Part shown: piece by piece, positions 51,048-60,574 of the stretch
Layout: each line of letters begins with the position of its first letter
Numbering within the stretch: the stretch's first letter is position 1
DNA from: JADCCX01 sp051649305
GTDB taxonomy: Bacteria; Pseudomonadota; Alphaproteobacteria; Rhizobiales; Beijerinckiaceae
DNA length: 64,000 nucleotides
Reading direction: 5' to 3'
NCBI GenBank assembly: GCA_051649305.1
Contig: JBOFGV010000095.1
Span: forward strand, 50,871 to 114,870
Position numbers and translations under genes: made by a program
Notes under the pieces: model-generated
Seen by the model: the letters and a program-made list of their open reading frames with translations, nothing else
Databases searched by the model: none
What the model was told of the DNA's origin: nothing

Positions 51048-51665
51048 TCAATAGATCGTTTGGGCCATACGTGCGGGATAATTCGCCTCATAGGTCGCGC
51101 CGTCAAATCCCGGATCAAGTGCCTGCATCATCTCTCCAAGACTTGGCAGCGTTTCACGCGGAATCTGCGTCGTGACATCCCAAAGCTTCGAGCGCACCAG
51201 CGCTTTCTGGCACTGCGGATAGGCGCTTTCCACACTGACCACGATGACCGATGTTGGCGGATTGCCGCGCATCGCAAAGCTCTCGCACAACGCCTTGTCC
51301 TTCGTGATTGTCGCACGACCATTGACGCGCATGGTGTTGCCCACACCCGGGATCATGAACAACAGCGCAATGCGCGGATCCCGCACAATGTTGCGCAGCG
51401 AATCCACACGGTTGTTGCCCCTGCGATCGGGTATCAGCAGCGTCTTGGAATCAGCCACGCGCACGAAACCGGCGGGGTCACCACGGGGAGAGCAATCCAG
51501 GCCTTCCGGACCAGAGGTTGAGATGATGACAAACGGTGCCGCCTCAATGAACTTTGCATAATGCGCGTTCACATTATCGATTTCCTTGAGGAGTGATGTT
51601 GGATTGACCGGAGAATAAAGCGCCTCAAGTTCTTCCATTGAGGTGATCATATCGTTGTAAGTCAT
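51048..51665 (-). CDS. Pyridoxamine-5'-phosphate-oxidase-like flavin/heme-fold protein
   Basis: 205 residues from MTYNDMITS (ATG 51665); GTG/TTG codons just upstream are alternatives. PNPOx-like split-barrel: FVIISTSGPEGLDCSPRGD, LLIPDRRGNNRVDSLRNI and VRVNGRATI; this is the MSMEG_1061-type group, widely annotated but with unknown substrate. FMN or F420 binding is expected. Alone on the minus strand between opgH and the hutD pair. Confidence 0.86.
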   Translation of the reverse strand: MTYNDMITSMEELEALYSPVNPTSLLKEIDNVNAHYAKFIEAAPFVIISTSGPEGLDCSPRGDPAGFVRVADSKTLLIPDRRGNNRVDSLRNIVRDPRIALLFMIPGVGNTMRVNGRATITKDKALCESFAMRGNPPTSVIVVSVESAYPQCQKALVRSKLWDVTTQIPRETLPSLGEMMQALDPGFDGATYEANYPARMAQTIY

Positions 51666-51703
51666 TTTCAACACGTCCCTTTCGAAACACCGGTCACAGT
51701 GTT

Positions 51704-52291
51704 TTATGACCTATTGATGACAGTTGCTACAAGCAGAATCCCACTCATGACTTCAAGCGTCGCGCTGCCTTGAATGCGCGCTGCGTGATTCTCTTCAAGC
51801 AGAACGCCCTCTTCATCACAAATGAGCGACACAATCCCCTTGGGGGCATAGAGAATGTGCAGTCCATTGTGGAAAGTGTTGCTGCTGTCGGGGGGCAGCA
51901 CAGCAAGATCAATCGCAACCTTATCCCGTGCTGCCATCAGGTTGACGACCTCTACCGGGCCGTTTTCAAGGCGGGAAACGATGGGCGTTTCGCCGCGAAA
52001 GCTGACGGGCTGGAAAGGCTGGCGGACATCGATATCCGCATCTGGTGTTTGCAGCACCAGTCCTGCACCCTTGACCAGCACTTGCATGCGATCAAAACCC
52101 GCAAGGTCTGAAAACGGCGCTGGCGCAACAATTGCTGTGCGGCCAAGCTGCCAGATCAGCGATGACCAATCGCCGGCAACCGCACCATCCTTATGCTGCT
52201 GCGCAATGGTGAGGCTCGTGCCGCCGCCGTTCTTCCAGGGCACTGAGATGAACTGTGATGGCTCAATCCGCTCCAGTTTTGACACTGCCAT
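51704..52291 (-). CDS. hutD: HutD-family cupin-like protein
   Basis: 195 residues: FISVPWKNGGGTS near the start (the HutD signature WKNGGG), then FDRMQVLVKGAGLVL and FRGETPIVSRL. The fold is a bicupin-like barrel; in histidine utilisation HutD tempers induction, but many homologues are outside hut clusters, as here. It starts inside the upstream SDR stop (TGATG, 1-bp overlap), so the two are coupled. A wider role as a small-molecule regulator is possible. Confidence 0.86.
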   Translation of the reverse strand: MAVSKLERIEPSQFISVPWKNGGGTSLTIAQQHKDGAVAGDWSSLIWQLGRTAIVAPAPFSDLAGFDRMQVLVKGAGLVLQTPDADIDVRQPFQPVSFRGETPIVSRLENGPVEVVNLMAARDKVAIDLAVLPPDSSNTFHNGLHILYAPKGIVSLICDEEGVLLEENHAARIQGSATLEVMSGILLVATVINRS

Positions 52292-53049
52292 CAGACCCAG
52301 CCTCCATCCACCACGTAGTGTTGCGCGGTGCAGGCGGATGCATCATCGGAAGCCAGAAAAACCGCAAACCGCGCGATCTCATCAGGCATCAACCAACGCT
52401 TGAGGCACTGCGCTTTCAGCATGTCCGCTTCGCCTTCGGGCGTGATCCAGAACTTTTCCTGTCGCTCCGTGCGGATCCAGCCTGGCGCAATGGCATTGAC
52501 CCTGATGTTGTGCTCACCAAGATCACGGGCAAGCGCGCGCGTGAGGCCCAGCATAGCGGACTTTGCCGCGGTGTAGAGCGGCATACCGCCCATGCCCGCC
52601 ATCCAGGAGATCGATGAAAAATTGACGATGGAACCACGCCCTGCCTTGCGCATCTCAGGCGCAACACTCTGGCAGGCAAAGAACACATGCTTCAGGTTCA
52701 CGGCGATGCGCTCATCGAAATATTGCGATGTCACATCATCCAGTTGGTGGCGCTCGTCATGCGCCGCATTGTTGATGAGGACTTCTGCAGGGCCGTTGAC
52801 ACTGCGCAAAGCATCAATCGCTGCCTTCAAGGCAGCGGTATCGGTCAGATCAGCCTTGATGAAATGGACGCTGTAGCCAGCTGCTGTCAGCTCTGCTGCA
52901 AGGGCCTTTGAACAGTCTTCCGCAATGTCGATGAAGCCGACTTTGGCTTTCTGAGCAGCAAAAGCCCGCGTGATCGCCGCTCCGATACCAGAGCCTCCGC
53001 CGGTAATGATGACAGACTTGCCAGCGAGATCAGGGTAGATGGCGGGCAT
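52291..53049 (-). CDS. Short-chain dehydrogenase coupled to hutD
   Basis: 252 residues from MPAIYPDLAG (ATG 53049). SDR motifs TGGGSGIG near residue 16, NNAAHDERH, Ser in FSSISWMAG, Tyr-Lys in YTAAKSA and the C-terminal VVDGGWV. Sequence around HDERHQ is like sugar (L-fucose or D-galactose/L-arabinose type) dehydrogenases of the same family, so oxidation of a sugar is a reasonable guess. Cotranscribed with hutD. Confidence 0.86.
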   Translation of the reverse strand: MPAIYPDLAGKSVIITGGGSGIGAAITRAFAAQKAKVGFIDIAEDCSKALAAELTAAGYSVHFIKADLTDTAALKAAIDALRSVNGPAEVLINNAAHDERHQLDDVTSQYFDERIAVNLKHVFFACQSVAPEMRKAGRGSIVNFSSISWMAGMGGMPLYTAAKSAMLGLTRALARDLGEHNIRVNAIAPGWIRTERQEKFWITPEGEADMLKAQCLKRWLMPDEIARFAVFLASDDASACTAQHYVVDGGWV

Positions 53050-53134
53050 AGAGCACTCCGGTAAATCAGGAGCCAATCATCTGCCATATTCGCGTTGAAG
53101 CAAGAGGAAGTTTGAGCCCGCAGTAATGCCCGCG

Positions 53135-55057
53135 TCAGCCCAGCACGCCCTTGGTTTCCAACGCAGCTGCGATCTCGTCCAGCACGGCAGGATCATCAAT
53201 TGTTGCAGGCATGGTCCAGGGTGTTCTGTCGGCAATCTTTTTCATTGTGCCACGCAAAATCTTACCTGAGCGTGTCTTGGGCAGGCGTGGCACAACCACA
53301 GCCAGTTTGAAGGCAGCCACAGGGCCAATCTGGTCGCGCACGCGCTTGATGCAGGCTTTTTCCACCTCATCTGCCGTTTCATTGACGCCTGACTTCAGCA
53401 CCATGAAACCGCAGGGCACTTCGCCCTTCAGATCGTCAGCAATGCCGATGACAGCGCATTCCGCCACCGCAGGATGGCCGGAGAGCACCTCCTCCATGCC
53501 GCCTGTGGAAAGGCGATGACCCGCGACATTGATGATATCATCGGTACGGCCAAGGATTGTGATGGTTCCATTGGCATCAATCACGCCGGCATCCGAGGTG
53601 GAATAATAGCCGGGAAACTGCGCGAGATAGGCATCCCTGAAGCGATCGTCCTGTTTCCACAGGGTCGGCAGCGCACCGGGCGGCAATGGCAGCTTGACGG
53701 CGATGGACCCCATTTGCCCGGCAGGCAATGGTTTGCCGCCTTCATCCAGACACTGGATATCATAGCCCGGCATGGCAGCAGCAAGTGAACCGTGCTTCAC
53801 TGGCAAGGGCTCAACACCCAGTGGATTGCCAGCGATGCACCAGCCGGACTCTGTCTGCCACCAGTGATCGATGACTGGGCGCTGCAGAATTTGCTCGGCC
53901 CATTCCACGGTTGCGGGATCAGCACGCTCTCCCGCCAGAAACAGCACGCGGAACTTCGAGAGATCATGCCCGGCCATCAGTTTGGCCTGCGGGTCTTCCT
54001 TCTTGATCGCGCGGAAAGCGGTGGGCGCGGTGAACAGCGTTGTCACACCATGCTCGGCAATGACGCGCCAATAAGCGCTGGCATCCGGCGTGCCCACCGG
54101 CTTGCCCTCGTAGATGAGGCTGGTGCAGCCGGCAAACAGCGGCGCGTAGACGATGTAGCTGTGGCCGACGACCCAGCCGATATCGGACGCAGCCCAATAA
54201 ACTTCACCAGCCCGCACGCCGTAGAGGTTGGCCATGGACCACTGCAGCGAAACCATGTGCCCGCCGTTATCACGCACCACGCCTTTGGGTTTGCCGGTGG
54301 TGCCGGAGGTGTAAAGCACGTATAGCGGATCGGTGGCTTTCAACCGAGCGCAAGGGACATCCCTGCCCGCTTTCACGGCCTTTGCCGCCGCCTTGGCTGA
54401 GGATTGCCAATCGTGATCCCGCCCCTTGATCATGCTCGCCAATAGTTGCGGGCGCTGCAGCACGACAACTGATTTCACCTTATGCTTTGCCAGCGCAATC
54501 GCCTCATCCAGCAGCGGCTTGTAAGGCACGATCTTCTGGCCTTCGATGCCGCATGACGCCGCCAGAATGAGCTTGGGCGTGGAATCGTCAATACGGGTCG
54601 CAAGCTCGTTGGCAGCAAACCCGCCGAAAACAACGGAGTGTATGGCACCAATGCGGGCGCAGGCCAGCATCGCGATAATCGCCTCAGGCACCATGGGCAT
54701 ATAAATGATGACGCGGTCACCCTTCTTGATGCCAGTATCAAGGATCATGCGGGCGGTGGTGACGACCTCTACCAGCAGCTCAGCATAGGTAATGTAGCGC
54801 TTGGTGCCGGTGACAGGGCTGTCATAGATGAAAGCATTCTGTACACCGCGTCCGGCAGCAACGTGACGGTCCACCGCATTGTAGCAGGTGTTGCAGATGC
54901 CGTCCGTGAACCAACGGCCATAAGCGCCCTGAGTGGAATCAAAAGTGGTTTTCGGAAAACGAAACCAGTCGATGCTGCGCGCTGCTTCCTGCCAGAAAGC
55001 CTGCGGATAGCGCAGGCTATCAGCCTGCAGATGGTGATAACGCCCTGTTGCGGACAT
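53135..55057 (-). CDS. prpE: Propionyl-CoA synthetase
   Basis: 640 residues of the acetyl/propionyl-CoA synthetase type: YTSGTTGKPKGVVRDNGGH (P-loop A3), IGWVVGHSYIVY, WWQTESGW and the C-terminal Lys in RSGKILRGTMKKI that is often acetylated. The VRDNGGHMV and DWFRFPKTTFD words favour PrpE over Acs. It activates propionate to propionyl-CoA. No methylcitrate genes are adjacent. Confidence 0.9.
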   Translation of the reverse strand: MSATGRYHHLQADSLRYPQAFWQEAARSIDWFRFPKTTFDSTQGAYGRWFTDGICNTCYNAVDRHVAAGRGVQNAFIYDSPVTGTKRYITYAELLVEVVTTARMILDTGIKKGDRVIIYMPMVPEAIIAMLACARIGAIHSVVFGGFAANELATRIDDSTPKLILAASCGIEGQKIVPYKPLLDEAIALAKHKVKSVVVLQRPQLLASMIKGRDHDWQSSAKAAAKAVKAGRDVPCARLKATDPLYVLYTSGTTGKPKGVVRDNGGHMVSLQWSMANLYGVRAGEVYWAASDIGWVVGHSYIVYAPLFAGCTSLIYEGKPVGTPDASAYWRVIAEHGVTTLFTAPTAFRAIKKEDPQAKLMAGHDLSKFRVLFLAGERADPATVEWAEQILQRPVIDHWWQTESGWCIAGNPLGVEPLPVKHGSLAAAMPGYDIQCLDEGGKPLPAGQMGSIAVKLPLPPGALPTLWKQDDRFRDAYLAQFPGYYSTSDAGVIDANGTITILGRTDDIINVAGHRLSTGGMEEVLSGHPAVAECAVIGIADDLKGEVPCGFMVLKSGVNETADEVEKACIKRVRDQIGPVAAFKLAVVVPRLPKTRSGKILRGTMKKIADRTPWTMPATIDDPAVLDEIAAALETKGVLG

Positions 55058-55166
55058 GGCTTCCCCCTTGGATCTTTTGCCAAGAGGTATCGCGCCAAGC
55101 TATGCGGGATGCAACTGTTGAAAGATCAGCCTTTGGGATGAGCTGTCAGCAAGCCCAACAGAAAGA

Positions 55167-56537
55167 TCAGAAGACGCATTCTTCGAACGCCGGCTTGACA
55201 CTGCCACCCCACGCACCATGATAGCGATCCAGCAGGTTCTGCGCCTGTGTGCGCCCGGTCAGCGCCACAACATCAACCGCATCAAGATAGCGGCTTTCGT
55301 CCTGGCCCTCAGTGTTGAGGCGCTTGCGCGCCACCAAACCGGCGCGGGAGAGCTTCAGCACCTCCAGCGCGATATCCTGCAATTTTCTGCCACGGATCAT
55401 TGCGCTCAAGCCTCGTGACGGCACAGCATCGCGCAAGGCCTGCCGCTCCTCCGCCGTCCAGTCCTTGACCATGTCCCATGCTGCATTCAGCGCGTTTCGG
55501 TCATAAAGCAGACCAACCCAGAAAGCCGAGAGACCTGTGATATAGGACAGGGGGCCGGCATCTGCCCCGCGCATTTCCAGATAGCGCTTCAGGCGCACCT
55601 CCGGGAAGATGGTGGAGAGGTGGTTCGCCCAGTCTGAAACAGCAGCTTTCTCACCCGGCAAGGCAGGGTGCTTTCCGGCCAGCAGATCACGGAAGGATGA
55701 GCCAGTGACATCGAGATAGGTATCGCCCCGCTTGATGAAATACATCGGCACATCAAGTGCGTAGTCGACATAACGCTCAAAACCCATGCCGTCTTCAAAA
55801 GCAAAGGGCATCATGCCCGCTCGGTTGTTGTCGGTATCGCGCCAGATTTCCGAGCGATAGCTTTGCTGCCCGTTGGGCTTGCCATCTGTGAACGGTGAGT
55901 TGGCAAAGAGAGCTGTTGCCAATGGCTGCAACGCCACGCTTACACGCAACTTTTTCACCATGTCCGCTTCGGATGAAAAATCGAGGTTTACCTGCACCGT
56001 GGTGGTGCGGAACATCATATCGAGACCTTTGCTGCCGACTTTGGGCATGTAGTTAGCCATGATCTGATAGCGCTGCTTGGGCATGAACGGCGTCTGCTCT
56101 CTGGTCCAGAGCGGCGACATGCCCAGCGTCAGGAAACTGATGCCAAGCGGCTCCGCCACCTGCTTCACCTGCATTAGGTGACACATGGTTTCGCGCTGTG
56201 TCTCGTGCAGTGTTTCCACCGGAGCGCCGGAGAGTTCAAACTGCCCGCCCGGTTCCAGTGAGATCGCACCGCCTCCTGTCACATCCGCCAGACCGATGGG
56301 GTGATCCCCCTCCATGATCGGCTCCCAGCCAAGCAGGCCTTCCATTCCTTCCAGCAATTTGCGGATGCCGCGTGGCCCTTCATAAGGCACAGGGTTTGTT
56401 GTCCCAGTGTAGAACGGCACTTTCTCGTGCTCGGTTCCAAGGCGAAAGGCAGATTCCGGTTTGATACCCTTGGCGATCCACGCAATCAGATCAGCCTTCC
56501 CTTCAATGCGTTGCAGATCAACGGTATCGCGCGCCAT
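55167..56537 (-). CDS. gshA: Glutamate-cysteine ligase, plant/alphaproteobacterial class
   Basis: 456 residues from MARDTVDLQ (ATG 56537; an ATG 6 codons upstream is possible). The class 3 type: FRLGTEHEKVPF, ISLEPGGQFELSG, LGMSPLWTREQ and MMFRTTTVQVNLDF. It makes gamma-glutamylcysteine, the first step of glutathione. This redox-switched enzyme form is shared by plants and alphaproteobacteria, presumably from the mitochondrial-plastid line. The gene is alone. Confidence 0.93.
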   Translation of the reverse strand: MARDTVDLQRIEGKADLIAWIAKGIKPESAFRLGTEHEKVPFYTGTTNPVPYEGPRGIRKLLEGMEGLLGWEPIMEGDHPIGLADVTGGGAISLEPGGQFELSGAPVETLHETQRETMCHLMQVKQVAEPLGISFLTLGMSPLWTREQTPFMPKQRYQIMANYMPKVGSKGLDMMFRTTTVQVNLDFSSEADMVKKLRVSVALQPLATALFANSPFTDGKPNGQQSYRSEIWRDTDNNRAGMMPFAFEDGMGFERYVDYALDVPMYFIKRGDTYLDVTGSSFRDLLAGKHPALPGEKAAVSDWANHLSTIFPEVRLKRYLEMRGADAGPLSYITGLSAFWVGLLYDRNALNAAWDMVKDWTAEERQALRDAVPSRGLSAMIRGRKLQDIALEVLKLSRAGLVARKRLNTEGQDESRYLDAVDVVALTGRTQAQNLLDRYHGAWGGSVKPAFEECVF

Positions 56538-56670
56538 GGTATTTTCCAATTTCACATTTCAGACACGGGAATAGCGCCCTTATGTGAACATAATGTGGAA
56601 AATGGATGGTTCAAGGTGGAAAGAGTGATCATTCCAGAGTTTGATGTTTCACCCTTTCGCGGGTTATCAT

Positions 56671-57060
56671 TCATGCTGGCAACCACTCTTCCAGTGTCAC
56701 TTCAAACGTCATGCAGATGGGGTTTGAGCCAGCAATGAACGGGCCGCCGTAGACATTCCCATCCGTATCAGCCACCACGCCGCTCAAGGCAGCCTGCAAC
56801 GATCCATCCGCTTTGGCGCGCACTTCGCCTGCAATACTGACGATTTCAACCGCAGGGCCGGATATCTGTCTGAAATACCCGTTGGAAGTGCCTATGCAGG
56901 CATCAACAAGGCTGCCGAGCGCGCCACGCACGAAGGCGTTGCGGAAGCCTTCTGCAAGGCACAATTTTTCAACGCCGTAGACCAGATCCTCGTTGGGTGC
57001 GATTCTGGCATAGGCCACACGGCCCATGGAGCCGCGTTCGACAACAGCCTCACTGCGCAT
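56671..57060 (-). CDS. PPC/DUF296 protein lacking the metal ligands
   Basis: 129 residues from MRSEAVVERG (ATG 57060), overlapping the upstream DUF296 gene by 11 bp. The PPC/DUF296 fold is clear (NEDLVYGVEKLCLAEGF, VRGALGSLVDACIG, EIVSIAGEV, GNVYGGPFIAG). The three His that bind metal in the family and in the neighbouring protein are missing: Ala91 and Ser93 stand for the HxH pair and Pro107 for the His of the GGH motif. It is therefore predicted to be a non-metal partner of the first protein. Last gene of the thiolase operon. Confidence 0.82.
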   Translation of the reverse strand: MRSEAVVERGSMGRVAYARIAPNEDLVYGVEKLCLAEGFRNAFVRGALGSLVDACIGTSNGYFRQISGPAVEIVSIAGEVRAKADGSLQAALSGVVADTDGNVYGGPFIAGSNPICMTFEVTLEEWLPA

Positions 57061-57628
57061 GGTGCTTCCTTTGTGTGTCATCAGCCTCACGAAACGGCTG
57101 CAAAAGCGGAATATTGGTCTCGGGGTCAAAGGCCTGCCGCAGCTCAAATCCGTCAAGGGACGTCACCAGCACCGGCACAGGCTGATCACCCACTACTGTG
57201 GCCTGCGGCATGATGTGTCCGCCCTTGATCGTGCCGCTGGCCGTTCTGATCGTTGCATGACAGTGCACTAATGGTTCTCCGCACATGCTCTTGCCAATGG
57301 TCGCATTGCCAAAAATCATCACGGCTGCACCGGCATCAATGGGCTTGCTGTAGGCGATCACGGCACTGCCTGTTGGATCAGGTGGCGCCACGCAATACTG
57401 CAGCGAGGCAAAGCCTCCACCCAGAATGGTGGTGGAGGCATTCTCGATTCCCAACGTCACCAATGGCCGCACCAAAGCATCGTGCAATGTCATGCCCGGC
57501 ATCAGCAGCAGGCGCACGTGGCGCGCGCGGGAGGCACTCAGGCTCTTGATGCGTACGGCATTAAATGCGCCGGGATGAACCAATGTCCGTGCGCGGGGAA
57601 GCATGCCGGCAGCTTGTGTCTGGATCAT
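57050..57628 (-). CDS. PPC/DUF296 protein with full metal motif
   Basis: 192 residues (ATG 57628) overlapping the upstream ligase stop by 4 bp. After about 45 residues the PPC/DUF296 domain follows: MTLHDALVRPLVTLGIE, TTILGGGFASLQYC, VMIFGNATI, and the metal motif His122-Cys-His124 with His138 (GGH). The family is known from plant AT-hook proteins and archaeal single-domain forms whose function is little understood. Here it lies with a thiolase and a CoA ligase, so it likely acts on acyl-CoA or a keto acid. Confidence 0.85.
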   Translation of the reverse strand: MIQTQAAGMLPRARTLVHPGAFNAVRIKSLSASRARHVRLLLMPGMTLHDALVRPLVTLGIENASTTILGGGFASLQYCVAPPDPTGSAVIAYSKPIDAGAAVMIFGNATIGKSMCGEPLVHCHATIRTASGTIKGGHIMPQATVVGDQPVPVLVTSLDGFELRQAFDPETNIPLLQPFREADDTQRKHHAQ

Positions 57629-59268
57629 GATGCAACGCGCTCCGCTTGGGCAGGCTGCCAGTCACCCCGGGCTTCGAGCTCGGAGCGGATGAGCTTTTTG
57701 GTGATCTTGCCGTAGCCGGATTTCGGCATGGCATCCCAGATAACGACCTGCCTTGGCAGTTTATAGCGCGCCACCTTGTCGCCGAGCCATGTGAGGAAAT
57801 CCGGCACATCAATCTGTGCGCCGGGGCGCAGCACCAAGACCGCAACGCCGACTTCTCCCCATGTGGGGTCTGGCATGCCCAGAATGGCGACTTCTGCCAC
57901 AGATGGGTGCTGCAGAACCTTTTCCTCGATCTCACGAGGGTAAACGTTGGAACCGCCCGAGATATACATATCCGAGGCGCGGCCTGTGATGAACAGATAT
58001 CCCTGCGCATCCTGATAGCCGAGATCCCCGGTGCGGAACCAACCGTTGCGGAAGGCCTTTTCGTTGGCTTCAGCATTGTTGTAATAGCCGGCAAAGACTG
58101 CCGGACCACAGACACAGATTTCACCCGATGTGCCGAGCGCGACCTCGTTGCCAGCGTCATCCTGAATGCTGATCTGCATGCCTGTGCGCTCAACGCCACA
58201 CGTGCCGATGCGGGCCTGAGGACCGTCTTCCGCAAAGTGATGGAAAGGATCGAGCACCGTAATGTTGCCGGTCACCTCACCCAGACCGAAATACTGCACC
58301 AGACAGGAACCCAGCTTCCTGAGCGCATACTTCTGATCTTCGCGGTACATCGGCGCACCGGCGTAAATCACATGGCGGAGGCTGGAATGATCAAACCGGT
58401 CCACAGCTGAATCCTCCACCAGCATCTTCAGGATGGTTGGCACCGTGAACATGTTGGACACGCGCCAGCGCTCGATCAAGGCCCAGGCATCACCCGGGTT
58501 GAACTTCTCGGCGGCAGGAAGCACTGTTTTCACCGCACGGGCCGTCTGCACCAGTTGATGAATGCCAGCACCGTGCGACAGCGGGGCGACAACAAGCGAC
58601 GCCTCCCGCTGGTTAGCGCCCGGCATCAGATCAGCCAGATGATTGGTGATGACAAAACCCATCTGGCCGTGGGTCAGCACGGCAGCTTTTGGGCGCCCCG
58701 TTGTGCCAGAGGTGTAGAAAAACCAGCAGGGATCATCGTAATTGACAGAAGCAGCCGGAGCACTTTCTCCCATGAACTGATCGACAATCCTGTCGTAGCT
58801 GTCGTCCGCATCTCCCCCGATGAAGATGGTGCGTGTGATGGAGAACGCTGCCTTTTCTGCAGCGACTGCATGAGCCTTGAACTCGTGATGGCAGAACATC
58901 ACGCTGGCACCGCTGGATTCAGCGAGATACGCCACCTCCTCCGGTGTCTGGCGATAGTTGGTCGGCACCCAGACTGCGCCCAGACGGAAACACACAAACA
59001 TGGTTTCAAACATCTGGTTGCCATTCTTGCACTGCACCAGAATGCGGTCACCCTTGGAAACGCCGTGTTTGCGCAAGGCAACGACCATGGCATCGACGCG
59101 GGCATTGAGCTGGCTCCATGTCCATGTCTGCTCACCCCAGACAAAGCCGGTTTCATCGGGATAGCGTCTGGCTGCCTGCAGCAGCACATGCGACAGGTTC
59201 ATCACCCGCCGCGTGCAAGGGGCAACACCGCCCTTCGGAGCTTCCGCGCTTTGCATATGCTGGTTCAT
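57625..59268 (-). CDS. Acyl-CoA synthetase, fatty-acid/aromatic-acid type
   Basis: 547 residues of the AMP-forming ligase family: YTSGTTGRPKAAVLTHGQ (P-loop), QYFGLGEVTGNI, GWFRTGDLGY, and the C-terminal lysine in GYGKITKKLIR. Activates an acid to its CoA ester; the acid is unknown. Starts with a 4-bp overlap on the thiolase stop and is coupled to the DUF296 genes after it. Confidence 0.9.
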   Translation of the reverse strand: MNQHMQSAEAPKGGVAPCTRRVMNLSHVLLQAARRYPDETGFVWGEQTWTWSQLNARVDAMVVALRKHGVSKGDRILVQCKNGNQMFETMFVCFRLGAVWVPTNYRQTPEEVAYLAESSGASVMFCHHEFKAHAVAAEKAAFSITRTIFIGGDADDSYDRIVDQFMGESAPAASVNYDDPCWFFYTSGTTGRPKAAVLTHGQMGFVITNHLADLMPGANQREASLVVAPLSHGAGIHQLVQTARAVKTVLPAAEKFNPGDAWALIERWRVSNMFTVPTILKMLVEDSAVDRFDHSSLRHVIYAGAPMYREDQKYALRKLGSCLVQYFGLGEVTGNITVLDPFHHFAEDGPQARIGTCGVERTGMQISIQDDAGNEVALGTSGEICVCGPAVFAGYYNNAEANEKAFRNGWFRTGDLGYQDAQGYLFITGRASDMYISGGSNVYPREIEEKVLQHPSVAEVAILGMPDPTWGEVGVAVLVLRPGAQIDVPDFLTWLGDKVARYKLPRQVVIWDAMPKSGYGKITKKLIRSELEARGDWQPAQAERVAS

Positions 59269-60443
59269 TTCGCCCTCTCCAGGATCGACACATAGTTGGC
59301 GACAGCAGCGCCTCCCATGTTGAAGATGCCTGCGAGTTCCGCACGAGGCAACTGCATGCCTTGAGGTGCTTCACCCATGAGTTGCAGGGCAGCCATGACA
59401 TGCATGGAGACACCTGTTGCGCCAATGGGATGGCCCTTGGATTTTAGCCCGCCCGAAGCGTTGATCGGCAACCGCCCGGATTTGAGGGCCGTGCCATCGC
59501 GCACTACGCGGTATCCCTCACCGGGAGCAGCCAGACCCATGGCTTCATATTCGATCATCTCGGCAATGGTGAAACAGTCGTGCGTTTCCACCAGTGACAG
59601 ATCATTCAGGGAGACACCGGCATCAGTCAGTGCTCCGGCCCAGGCGCGGCGAGCACCTTCAAAGGCCGTTGGGTCGCGGCGGCTGAGGGGCAGGAAATCA
59701 TTGACGTGCTTGCGTGCCCTGAAACGCAGACTGCGACTGAGCGTCTGCGCCACAGCTGCACTGGTGACGACGATGGCCGCTGCGCCATCTGATATCAGGG
59801 AGCAATCCGTGCGACGCAAAGGAGGCGCGACATAGGGATTTTTGTCAGAAACCGTGTTGCAGAAATCAAAACCAAAGTCCTTGCGCATATGGGCATAGAC
59901 ATTCGAGAGGCCGTTGGAATGGTTTTTGGCGGCGATATGCGCAAGTTCCGCTGAACGGTCGCCGTAACGCTGAAAGTATGTCTGCGCGATGCGACCGAAG
60001 ATGCCGGCAAACCCGCCATCCACATCCGCTTCCTCACGGCGATAGCTTGCGCCCAGCAGAACATCCCCCGCGTCAGCAGTTGGTACGGCAGTCATCTTCT
60101 CTGCGCCCACAACAAGCGCCACGTGACCGCGCCCGGACTCAATGAAATCCAGCGCTGCAAAGAGTGCTGCTGATCCCGTAGCGCAGGCATTCTCCACCCG
60201 GGTCGCAGGCGTGTAGGCAAGCCTCTGGTCTGACATCGCGACAAGAGCCGCCTGAAAATCCTGCTTCGAGAAGCCGTTGTTCATGACACCAACATAGATG
60301 CCATCAACCGCATCAGGCGTGATGCCTGCATGGGCTATGGCCTCTCCCGCCACACGCGCCATAAGATGCTCGGTATCAGGATCATCCGTCTTGCCGAAAA
60401 CGGTGTGAGCCCAGCCCACCATATGGGCCTGTTCGCGGATCAT
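59265..60443 (-). CDS. Thiolase-superfamily protein (lipid-transfer/SCP-x type)
   Basis: 392 residues. Active-site Cys87 in RVENACATGS, His338 in GHPIGATG, and NMGGAAVANYV at the end. The sequence matches the acetyl-CoA acetyltransferase/lipid-transfer branch used in beta-oxidation of branched chains and steroid side chains. That branch usually works with a DUF35 OB-fold protein; none is here, and two DUF296 proteins follow instead. First gene of a four-gene coupled operon divergent from an Lrp-type regulator. Confidence 0.88.
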   Translation of the reverse strand: MIREQAHMVGWAHTVFGKTDDPDTEHLMARVAGEAIAHAGITPDAVDGIYVGVMNNGFSKQDFQAALVAMSDQRLAYTPATRVENACATGSAALFAALDFIESGRGHVALVVGAEKMTAVPTADAGDVLLGASYRREEADVDGGFAGIFGRIAQTYFQRYGDRSAELAHIAAKNHSNGLSNVYAHMRKDFGFDFCNTVSDKNPYVAPPLRRTDCSLISDGAAAIVVTSAAVAQTLSRSLRFRARKHVNDFLPLSRRDPTAFEGARRAWAGALTDAGVSLNDLSLVETHDCFTIAEMIEYEAMGLAAPGEGYRVVRDGTALKSGRLPINASGGLKSKGHPIGATGVSMHVMAALQLMGEAPQGMQLPRAELAGIFNMGGAAVANYVSILERAK

Positions 60444-60509
60444 GGGGGCTCCTTGCTTGCTGCGCCTTTTATGTGCCGTGCAAACTACGCCAGATCACAT
60501 TGTCTTGTT

Positions 60510-60532
60510 ATGCTTTTTGTTAGACAAAGCAT
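60510..60532. promoter_or_regulatory. Dyad in the divergent thiolase/Lrp promoter region
   Basis: ATGCTTT (60510-60516) and AAAGCAT (60526-60532) form a 7-bp inverted repeat around a 9-bp spacer, overlapping TGTCT...AGACA. A further GCAT-N8-GCAT follows. Lrp/AsnC sites are loosely palindromic and AT-rich, so this is the best candidate for binding by the regulator at 60575 to control both itself and the operon. Confidence 0.5.
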
Positions 60533-60574
60533 TGCATCACAGCATACTTAATGCGCATAAAGTGGATAAATCAA

